A stretch of 64,000 nucleotides of DNA, from NCBI RefSeq assembly GCF_000383615.1, contig NZ_KB911619.1, forward strand, positions 1 to 64,000. The letters run 5' to 3'. Position numbers and translations under genes: made by a program. The notes under the pieces were generated by a model. That model saw only the letters and a program-made list of their open reading frames with translations. It ran no database searches and was not told the DNA's origin. Of the stretch, positions 1 through 7,305 are shown in pieces. The DNA is from Streptomyces canus 299MFChir4.1. GTDB lineage: Bacteria > Actinomycetota > Actinomycetes > Streptomycetales > Streptomycetaceae. Each line of letters begins with the position of its first letter. The stretch's first letter is position 1.

Positions 1-311
1 AGCAGGCGGGGACGGCCTCCCGCCCACCGAGGGTCCAGGCAGGCCAGGCCGATCGCGTTGAACCGGTGGATCACATCGCGCACGGTGTCCTCGTCGGCCT
101 GCACCAGCTGTGCGATCACCGGCACCCGGTTCCCGCCGGCCGAGGCCAGCAGCATCATCGCGCGCCGGTAGCGCACCGAGCTGGTGCTACCGCGGCGCAC
201 GATCTGCTGCAGCTTCTGCCCCTCCTGGTCGGTCAGTCTGCGCACACGGACAGGCTCGGCCACCGCGCCTCCAGCGGTCGGTTGGGACGTCACCGCACAT
301 CCAACCGTCAT
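1..311 (-). CDS. IS630-family transposase, N-terminal part (runs off left edge)
   Basis: About 103 residues can be read on the minus strand from an ATG at 309-311 to the window edge. They contain a helix-turn-helix region with the motif YRRAMMLLAS, then IAQLVQADEDTVRDVIHRFN and DPRWAGGRP, which is the usual DNA-binding N-terminus of IS630 transposases. The DDE catalytic part lies outside the window. The element end is probably near 340-350, where the neighbouring oxidoreductase gene stops being recognisable. The reading frame is intact as far as seen, so this copy may be complete and recent; that cannot be decided here. Confidence 0.75.
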   Translation of the reverse strand, partial: MTVGCAVTSQPTAGGAVAEPVRVRRLTDQEGQKLQQIVRRGSTSSVRYRRAMMLLASAGGNRVPVIAQLVQADEDTVRDVIHRFNAIGLACLDPRWAGGRPRL

Positions 312-338
312 GACCGCCAACCCGGCGAACCTATGCGG

Positions 339-1091
339 TCAGAGCACTAGATCGCCCCAGACGACCAGCGTCCCGCCATCGTCGAGAAAGGGCAGGATCT
401 CCCGCACGAAGGGACCGCCGTGCGCATCGGCGATGACCGGCACCGGCCTCCCGCGGACCGCCCCCTCCAGCTCGCGCTGCCAGCCGCCGCCTCCGGAGAC
501 CACGACGGGCACGTCCGGCCAGTTTGTGCGGACCGTTGACGCAGAGCGGTCACTGCGGACGACGGCGACAACGGGCCAGCCACGGTCGCGGGCCTGCTGA
601 ACGATGAGCTTGCCGACCGCGGACGCGGCCCCCGACACGAGGAGTGGAGAATCGCTCGGCGCTGCCGCGGCGGCCCTCAGCTCATCGACCGCACGGAGCA
701 CGTCACGAGAGGTGATGGTGTTGACGAGCAGGACGCTCGCCGTTTCGTCGCTGAAGGAGTCCGGGACGGCTACGGCGGCCTCGGCCGGCACGGTGATGTG
801 CTCGGACCATGCGCCCGGGGCCGGAAAGACCGCTACCCGATCGCCGACACGGAGCGCCGGCACCGATGGACCCACCGCAGTCACCACGCCCGCCGCCTCG
901 GTGCCCAGCCTGCGCCCCGCGGATCCGTCCGGCAGGCCGGTCTCCGTCGCGACCAGATCGCCGCGGTGGACCGGGGAGATGCTGACACGCACTTGGATTT
1001 CGCCGGCTCGAGGGGCCGGCGCCTCCGGCCGGTCCTCGATCTGCGCGACGGCTGCCGCATCGCCCGCCCGGTAGTGGACCACGCTCTTCAT
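339..1091 (-). pseudogene. NADPH:quinone oxidoreductase (MDR superfamily), 3' end cut off by IS630
   Basis: A 250-residue zinc-free MDR-type oxidoreductase. The GroES-like N-terminal half is complete, with GEIQVRVSISPVHRGDL, GTEAAGVVTAVG and RVGDRVAVF. The nucleotide-binding half begins with SGAASAVGKLIVQQARDRG. Family members are usually about 320-330 residues; this one stops after VVWGDL at the presumed IS630 end, so about 70-80 residues are lost. AAGGAG lies 8 bases before the ATG. It follows the broken SDR gene on the same strand after about 105 bases, so it was probably part of the Rrf2-linked redox group. Function is probably lost. Confidence 0.75.
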
Positions 1092-1196
1092 GACTCACTC
1101 CTTGTTGTGTCGAAGCCATTGCCCTGACGACGGTCGCAAGTACGCGGCTCAGACGCCCTGGAGCGTCGAATGCGTCCCGCGTCGCCGATTTGGCGT

Positions 1197-1708
1197 CTAG
1201 AACTGTGTGGCGCCGCCGTCGACGAGCTGTTCCGCGCCGGTGGTGAAACTGCTTTGGTCGCCAGCCAGGTAGAGGGCGGTGGCGGCGACCTCGTCGGGAT
1301 GGGCGGCGGCATCACCGAGGCGCCGGCCGTCAGCAACGGCAGCGCCTTTTGGACAGTGAAGACCGTGCCCTTGAGATTGATCGAGGCAGTGCGGTCGTAC
1401 TCTTCCTCGGTGATCGCGCCGAGCGGGCCGTAATCCCCGACGCCGGCGTTGGCCACCACGATGTCCAGGCAGCCGCTGCGGTTCGCGATCTCGGCGAAGA
1501 GCCGGTCGAGGTCGCCGAGGCCCGAGGCATCGCCCTGGATGGCGATGCCTCGGGCGCCGACCTGCGCGACGGCGGCGTCCAGCGCGGCCTTGCGGCGCCC
1601 GGTCCGGTAGACGGTGGCGCCCTCGGCGGCGAAACGGCGGGCGATCGCCATGCCTTTGCCGCTGGAGGGGCCGGTGACGAAGACGGTCTTGTCGTCCAGT
1701 TGGCCCAT
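1197..1708 (-). pseudogene. short-chain dehydrogenase (SDR) with internal deletion and frameshift
   Basis: The first 125 or so residues are a normal Rossmann half: KTVFVTGPSSGKGMAIARRF (variant of TGxxxGxG), GDASGLGDLDRLF, then NAG in IVVANAGVGDYGPLG. After LPLLTAGAS the frame shifts directly into the normal C-terminal tail (DEVAATALYLAGDQSSFTTG, then VDGGATQF and a stop at 1197-1199). About 75-80 residues that would carry the Ser and YxxxK catalytic residues are missing. The protein cannot be active. A matching operator lies 21-37 bases upstream of the ATG, linking it to the neighbouring Rrf2 regulator. Confidence 0.8.
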
Positions 1709-1729
1709 GAGACTCTGCTGTTCCTTAGT

Positions 1730-1746
1730 GTAACCATTCTTGTTAC
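1730..1746. promoter_or_regulatory. inverted repeat GTAAC-N7-GTTAC, likely Rrf2 operator 1
   Basis: GTAACCATTCTTGTTAC has perfect 5-base arms and a 7-base spacer. It sits just upstream of the SDR start. A second copy with the same arms and spacing lies upstream of the Rrf2 gene at 2270-2286. That arrangement is what an autoregulating repressor that also controls its neighbour would give. Confidence 0.6.
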
Positions 1747-1801
1747 ATCGGCGGGTGTGGGATGCGACTCCCCTCGATCAGGGGAAGTCGACGGCCCGAG
1801 G

Positions 1802-2233
1802 TCAGGCGGCTTTCAAGACGTCCCGCAGCACGTCCTCCAGCGTGGTCTTGGCCAGCTCCCTGCGCAGGGCGGCCTCCACGTCGTCGTACACGGCGGTCAT
1901 TGCCGGCCCGATGCCGTGGCCCACGACGCACTCGGGGTCCGGTGTCGCGCGATGTAGGGCGAAGGCCGGTCCCGGTTCGATCGCCTGGTAGACGTCGAGC
2001 AGAGTGATCGCCGCCAGGTCCCGCGCGAGCATCCAGCCCGCCCCCGCACCTCGCCGTGAATCGGCCAGGCCGGCCTTGCGTAGCTCGCCCAGCAGGCGGC
2101 GGATCACCACAGGGTTGGTGTTGACGCTCGTCGCGATCTGCTCGGAGGTGGCGACCTCGTGGCCACGCCGCTGATGCAGCCCGATCCATGTCAGGGCGTG
2201 CGCCGCGATGGTCAGTCTGCTGTTGGCGCTCAC
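1802..2233 (-). CDS. Rrf2-family transcriptional regulator
   Basis: A 143-residue protein with the Rrf2 layout: an N-terminal winged helix (NSRLTIAAHALTWIGLH, then ATSEQIATSVNTNPVVIRRLLGELRKAGL), the wing motif SRRGAGAGWMLARD, and a C-terminal helix. Only one Cys is visible, near residue 100 (PDPECVVGH), so a three-Cys Fe-S cluster is unlikely; it resembles the YwnA-like group of redox or electrophile sensors. The GTG at 2233 is preferred because GGAG lies 6 bases before it; an in-frame GTG at 2254 would overlap that site. It is upstream of, and on the same strand as, the SDR and MDR genes it probably controlled. Confidence 0.8.
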   Translation of the reverse strand: MSANSRLTIAAHALTWIGLHQRRGHEVATSEQIATSVNTNPVVIRRLLGELRKAGLADSRRGAGAGWMLARDLAAITLLDVYQAIEPGPAFALHRATPDPECVVGHGIGPAMTAVYDDVEAALRRELAKTTLEDVLRDVLKAA

Positions 2234-2269
2234 GTCGGACTCCACCTCCCTCACCCCTCGGCTCTAGTC

Positions 2270-2286
2270 GTAACTGTAGTTGTTAC
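2270..2286. promoter_or_regulatory. inverted repeat GTAAC-N7-GTTAC, likely Rrf2 operator 2
   Basis: GTAACTGTAGTTGTTAC has the same arms and spacing as the site at 1730-1746. It lies 36-53 bases upstream of the Rrf2 start, where a repressor would block its own promoter. Sequence just beyond it (from about 2296) belongs to transposon debris, so this site also marks the edge of the native module. Confidence 0.6.
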
Positions 2287-2295
2287 AACCCTATG

Positions 2296-2451
2296 CGGCA
2301 AGTCCTGCGGGGCTGGCTGGACCGGCCTGGTCAAGGAGCACGCCACCCGCGGGCACACCATCGCCGAGTTCTTCTCCTCAGCCGGGCCACCGTCCATCGA
2401 CTCCTGGAACGCACCCAGGGCCAGCACCAAACAGAAGCCGAACGGCGCTAG
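2296..2451 (+). pseudogene. serine recombinase/resolvase C-terminal fragment (Tn3 resolvase)
   Basis: One frame reads VKEHATRGHTIAE and the next reads SRATVHRLLERTQ followed by a stop at 2451. Together they match the C-terminal helix-turn-helix of Tn3-type resolvases, broken by a frameshift near 2375. The catalytic domain is absent. It lies directly beside the Tn3-family transposase remnant, so both probably come from the same transposon. No function expected. Confidence 0.5.
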
Positions 2452-2529
2452 GGCCCCGCCAACCTACCGGCGGATCAGGTGCCCCCTGGTCTCTGAGCCA
2501 GTAGGACTCCAGGTCCGACTCTCCTGGTC

Positions 2530-5490
2530 ATGCCGCCTGGCCGTAGCCGTCCGGGGCGGTTGGGTCGTTGCCTCGGAGCGGGCTGAAGTCGACGTCCAGG
2601 TGCGGTCGTACGCCTTGGGCTGGATGCAGAGTTCGTGGGTGGAGTACTCGCCGAAGCGGCGGATGTGCTCGGTCAAGTACGGCGGGATGTGGGCGAGGTC
2701 CTCGGGGCCGATGACGTAGCCCTCCTCCTGGAGCTTGCGCACGATCTCGGCGATGTCCAGGGCGTTGTGGAAGATCACCGCGTTCGTGAGCAGAACGTTG
2801 AACTTCACGGTCTTCTCCTGCTCGACGGGGTCGTTGTCGGTGATGACGCCGCCGTTGCCGAAGCCGATCCACTGGGAGAAGCCGTTGAACGCCTCGACCT
2901 TGTTCGTGGCGGCGGTCACCCGCCGGCGCAGCGGGGCGTCCGAGAGGTAGCGCAGCAGCTGGACGCCTTGTTCGTGGCGGCGGTCACCCGCCGGCGCAGC
3001 GGGGCGTCCGAGAGGTAGCGCAGCAGCTGGACGGTGCGGACGACGCGGCCGACCTCGCGAAAGGCCGTGTATGTCGCGTTCTTGCGTGAGCCCGCCCGTA
3101 AGCGCCGCAGCAGCAGCGTGGAGGAGATGGCGCCCTCGCGCACGGAGACGGCCACCCGCATCAGGTGCCGGAACTGGGACTCGATCAGGTCGAAGTCGAT
3201 GACGTTGCGGCCCGGCTCCCCGAACAAGGCGTCGATGTGCACGTACTCGGCTCTCTTCGTGGGCCGGTAGAAGGTCAGGTCCTTCCGGTTCCTGATCCTG
3301 GGCATCAGGTCGAAGCCCAGCAGGTGCGCGAGCGCGAAGACAGGGAAGCTCTGGCCCTGCGTATCCGCGTGCACGGTGGTCGGTTTCAGCTCGAAGGTGT
3401 TCTTGAGCAGGCCCTCGATGATGTAGACGGCCTCCCACACCCCGCACGGGATGAAGTGCGTGAACAGCGATGTAGGTGTCGGAGATGTGGTGGTAGGCGA
3501 TGCCGCCCGGCTAGCCGTACCGCACGGACGTCTCGGACAGCAGGTTGTTGAGGTAGGTGTCCATCTGGGTGCCGTCCGCGGCGACCGCGGAGCCGTCGCC
3601 CCACGCCTGGAGATATCCAGGCGGGCGTACACATTGACCAGGTCGGCGATCGCCTCGTCGAGCGTCGGGATGGACAAGTGCCGGTTCGCGGACAGCGACA
3701 GCTCGTGCCCGCTGACACCGGGGCTGTGGCGGGCGGCCTCGTAGGGGCCCATGTTGGTGCCCTTGACGAACGTGGTGATCACGTACCGGCCGAAGGGGGT
3801 CCTTCAGCTTCGGCTCGTTGCCGGAGGCGGGGCCGAAGCGGCGCCACCACTCCACCCAGTACGCCGTGCGGGAGATGATCCCGAGCAGGGAGCGCTCCGG
3901 CATCCTCGCCCTGATCTCCTGCTCCAACACCTTCGCCGAGGCGCGCTGCCCCTCGGCGCGGTGGGCCTTGAGAGAGGGGATACCTGTCTCAGGGTCGATG
4001 ACCAGGCCCTCGTTGTCCGGGTACCCGGCATCCGCACTCGCGGCGGCCGCAGTGAGTTGTCCTCCAGCTGCCGACGGAACGCCACCGCGTCGTACGGCGC
4101 ATCGTCGCCGGACTCGGCGAGGCCGACCTCCACCAGGTAATCGTCCAGCTTCGCCACGACATCCTCCCAGGGAAGCACCTGCTCACTTCCAAGTCGGCGT
4201 ACTCCTCGGACCCGGTCATCGCGACGTCACCTGTGCGCAGTTCCTCGGCGAGCGCGGCGAAGACCATCGCCTCGAAGTGCTTGCGGACAAACGCGCCGGG
4301 CCGGTTCTTGTCTCGGACGGCTTTCTGCCAGTTCAGCGTGGCGAACGAGATGTCGACCGGGTGGCCGTCCTCGTGCCGTTCCGGGATGTAGTCGCGGGAG
4401 GTCTTGTACCGGCGGGCGTGCGCGAGCGCGTCCAGGACCCGGCTGTCCTCCGAGGTGGTCGTCAGTTCCAGGCGGCTGGTCAGGTCGTACATCGTGGCGC
4501 GGTCCTTGAGCAGGTGCCCGTACAGCAGCACCTCCCAGTAGTTGCCATGGTGGGCGGCGACCTTCTCGACTCTCTCGTACCTCCCCTCGAACACGCCGAA
4601 ACCATCTACCGCTGCCGCATGCACTCCCAGGGCGCCGGCCTGCACCCGAAGGGCCTTCGCCATCGTGTGCAGGGCGAGCGCGAGCCCGCTGCCGAGCCGC
4701 GCGGCCACAGCGCCGGCCTCCGCGTCCTGGTCGAGTTCCCCGACCGCCGCCAGGATCTCGGCCGTCAGCGCTGCCGCCTTCTCCCGTGCGGCCTGGACTG
4801 GGCCGTCGGCGTCGATGTGCTGGAGCACGGTGCGGTAATTCGCGATCAACGCCTCTACGATGGCCTGCTGCTGCTCCCGGATGCTCTCCAGCTCCGCCTT
4901 GGCCCGCTTGACCTGCAACGCGATCCGCTTGTAGAACATCGTGGTCAGCTCGTCGCGGGCCCGCATCCGCGCCTTGTGCACGAGACACACCAGCAGGGCG
5001 AGCCGCTTCATCAGTTTGTAGTCCCGCAGTCCCGGCGCGTCCGCAGCGTCCGCCTCACGGGCGAAGTCCGTGATCTTCCCCGATGCGACACCGTCCAGCC
5101 ACACCCCGGTCTCGCCCAGCTCGTCCACCCACCCAAGGTGCTCGGCCTGGGAGCGGAAGTGCGACCACGTCGGGGCCTTCGCCGACTGCTTCAGTTTGTT
5201 GTACTTCGTGGTGACGGAGGCGTCCTTGTCCGAGAGCAGGGCCAGCAGCCGCTCCCGGTGCGCCTTGCTGAGCTGGTCGTAGGTGCCCACGCAGATCGAG
5301 GCGTTCACCTCGGTGCGGACCTTCGCCGCGAGCGCGTCCAGTGTGGTGGAGCCCGGCAGCTCCAGCCCGGCCTCGACGACCTTCTCCAACGCGATGTTGA
5401 TCAGGTCCGCCGGCCGGTTCTTCGACATCGCCTCGTTCCGCATCACTGCCTCGGCGATCTTCCGGGCCTTCGCCACATTTGTGCGAAAAA
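2530..5490 (-). pseudogene. tnpA: Tn3-family transposase, multiply frameshifted, 5' end lost
   Basis: A Tn3 transposase can be followed across several frames. From 5' to 3' it shows FRTNVAKARKIAEAVMRNEA; HHGNYWEVLLYGHLLKDRA; then, after a shift near 4190, KLDDYLVEVGLAES; SLLGIISRTAYWVEWWRRFGP; KGTNMGPYEAARHS; TVHADTQGQSFPVFALAHLL; and near the end VEAFNGFSQWIGFGNGG and PYLTEHIRRFGEYS. At least four shifts and a stop near 3512 break it, and a 68-bp duplication adds another. The first 100 or so residues are missing, where an IS5 remnant begins. It cannot be functional. Large ORFs on the plus strand here are shadows. Confidence 0.85.
2898..3033. repeat. 68-bp perfect tandem duplication inside the Tn3 transposase
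   Basis: Two identical 68-base copies lie head to tail at 2898-2965 and 2966-3033, each beginning CCTTGTTCGTGG and ending CAGCAGCTGGACG. The length is not a multiple of three, so the duplication itself shifts the transposase frame and repeats the VQLLRYLSDAPLRRRVTAA region. Perfect identity suggests a recent event. Confidence 0.9.
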
Positions 5491-5907
5491 GGGGGAGCCG
5501 AAGACTGGTCCGTCGCCGGTCGACAGGCGGAAGACGGGGCAGCAAGCACCACTTGACCTGCGACGGACGCGGCACCCCGCTCAGAGTCATCACCACTGCG
5601 GCCAACGCGTCCCGGCCGGCGCCGCCGCCCCAACTCGCTGCTCGGGGACAAGGGTTACGACTCCAAACGCCACCGTGAAGAGTTGCGCAAGCGCCGGATC
5701 CTGCAGGTGATCTCCCGCAAGGGCGCCCCGAATATCAAGGGCCCGGGCAAACTCCGCTACGTCGTCGAGCAGACCTTCGCCCTACTCCACCAGCTCAAAC
5801 GTCTCGCCGTCCGCTCGGAACACCGAACCCAACTCCACGACGCCTTCGTCCCATTGGCCTGCGGTCTCATCTGCTGGAGGCGGCTTCGGAAACCCATGAA
5901 CGGCTGA
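5485..5907 (+). pseudogene. IS5-family transposase 3' fragment
   Basis: The plus strand shows EPKTGPSPVDRRKTG, then after a one-base shift SKHHLTCDGRGTPLRVITTAA, then after an apparent deletion near 5610-5640 GYDSKRHREELRKRRILQVI, SRKGAPNIKGPGKLRYVVEQTF and LACGLICWRRLRK. This is the second half of an IS5-type DDE transposase. It abuts the broken 5' end of the Tn3 transposase near 5490, so it was inserted there or formed part of a deletion junction. The first DDE motif is missing. Confidence 0.7.
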
Positions 5908-5987
5908 CCGGTGTCGGGGCAGGAGGGCCCACCAGCGGGCTGCTTCAGAGCGTTGGTACTCTCCGCATCCAGGGCTAGGCGGGGGAG

Positions 5988-6381
5988 ATGACCGTGGGAG
6001 CGGAGCCGTAGAGTCCTCCGAGCCGGTGGTTCAGCGGAATTGGGGTTGGTTTCCTCTTCGGTGGGCTGACCGCAGTGGTGACCATTGCTGCGATCGGGAG
6101 GGCATGGGCTGCTTGTGACGTCGGCAGCAGCGCAGGATCCAACGGCGTGACTTTGCTGTTGCTTGCGCCTCTCATATGGGTCGCCGCTGCCGTTCCGTGG
6201 GGTGGTTCTGCACAGCACCCTCGGAAGACGCCATCGCAGGACAGGCCTGATGGCAGGGCTCATCTTCACCCTGTGGTTCATCTGGTTCCTTGCCACATGG
6301 CTCGGGATGCCCAACTCCTACCCCGCCCCGCTCTGCCCGGGCAACGTCCCACCCTGGTGGCCGAGCTTCATCCCGGCATGA
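5988..6381 (+). pseudogene. small integral membrane protein, stop codon and frameshift
   Basis: From an ATG at 5988 preceded by GGGGGAG, the frame reads MTVGAEP, a TAG stop at 6009, then SRWFSGIGVGFLFGGLTAVVTIAAIG and LLLLAPLIWVAAAVPW, two clear membrane segments. Near 6200 the sensible frame changes to VVLHSTLG, then GLMAGLIFTLWFIWFLATWLG, a third membrane segment, and PGNVPPWWPSFIPA with a stop at 6381. One nonsense change and one shift separate it from an intact protein of about 130 residues. Family not recognised. Confidence 0.5.
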
Positions 6382-6479
6382 CACCGGCATGGCTGTGAAC
6401 CACCTTGGCACCGGCAGCACCAACCCCCTCAGCACCCGCGACCAGCCGCTTCCCGCCAGCAAGATCGCGTTACGAGCTC

Positions 6480-6923
6480 TTAGCTCTCTTGCCCCCCTGT
6501 GACCGCCATCTTGCCCACAGGCGGAACGTAGCAATACCGGCGATAGCTGCGGACCAGACCATGCTCGGAGAGGGTGAACACATCCGCGAAGTCCAGGTCA
6601 CGCGGTGCCACTTCCAGTGCGTCGGCCACTGCCCGTACCAACCGCCCGATTACCACCACGGTACGGTCCTCAGCCACCACGGTGGCCAGTTCGTGCCGTG
6701 AAAGAAGGTCTGCCTGAGCAGCCTGAGCCTGCGCTGCGGCATTGCGCCCGCTGTGCGACGCTACGCCGGGACGGTTGATGGTCACATCTTTCGTTAAGAG
6801 TGACGCATACCCATCGATATCCCCAATGTCTAGATAATGATAGTAAAGCATCACATGTTTGACGCCTTCTGCAGTTACCGCTGAACCTGCCGGAGGGTTC
6901 CCGATTCTGTCGATTTTCCTCAT
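6480..6923 (-). CDS. NTF2/SnoaL-like domain protein
   Basis: A 147-residue protein. GVKHVMLYYHYLDIGDIDGYASLLTKDV matches the start of the NTF2-like cone fold, in which a tyrosine- and aspartate-rich helix is followed by a description of the active cavity (TINRPG, GRNAAAQAQ). Such proteins are cyclases, isomerases or ligand-binding partners, and the reaction cannot be told from sequence. The ATG at 6923 (MRKIDRIG) with GGGAG upstream is preferred over the longer reading from 7079. It is divergent from the SARP regulator gene, so it may be a target of it. Confidence 0.6.
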   Translation of the reverse strand: MRKIDRIGNPPAGSAVTAEGVKHVMLYYHYLDIGDIDGYASLLTKDVTINRPGVASHSGRNAAAQAQAAQADLLSRHELATVVAEDRTVVVIGRLVRAVADALEVAPRDLDFADVFTLSEHGLVRSYRRYCYVPPVGKMAVTGGQES

Positions 6924-7173
6924 TGCCTGACTGACTCCCTGCCCATTCGTGGCGGCGCAAGCCGCACCATCGGCTCCGCGCACCATCGTCATCCGGCCCG
7001 CTAACTCGCTCCTATCTCCAGGCCATTCCGGCCGAGCTGATGCCCAACTTGTGGTCTGTTCGTGATCACAGGTGCCCACGTGCGGGCCGCACAGATGCGG
7101 AGGTCAGAGCGCAAACGCCGAGTTGCACGCCGAGGCGGATGGGTGAGCACGGATCGCGGCCAAGGGTGCCGGG

Positions 7174-7191
7174 TGCTCACCTACTGCTCAC
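7174..7191. promoter_or_regulatory. TGCTCAC direct repeats at 11-bp spacing, candidate SARP site
   Basis: TGCTCAC occurs at 7174-7180 and again at 7185-7191, an 11-base period. The reverse half GTGAGCA is at 7143-7149. SARP regulators are known to bind heptamer direct repeats with 11-base periodicity upstream of their targets. The site lies in the gap between the NTF2-like gene and the SARP gene, 115-132 bases before the SARP start, so it could control either. Confidence 0.45.
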
Positions 7192-7305
7192 GGCGATCAG
7201 GGGGTGGATCTTGGCACCTACACTCATCAGGGTGACAAAGGGGCACACTATGTGTGGGGTCGGAGGGATCATGAACCGGTGCACCTCGAATCATGGAAGC
7301 CTGCG

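Noticed and set aside
2898..3033. Repeats as a possible CRISPR or direct-repeat array
   Set aside because: Only two 68-base copies without spacers; it is a simple tandem duplication.
3818..5710. A 630-residue plus-strand ORF
   Set aside because: It is antisense to the Tn3 transposase, whose motifs are clear on the minus strand, and has no motif of its own.
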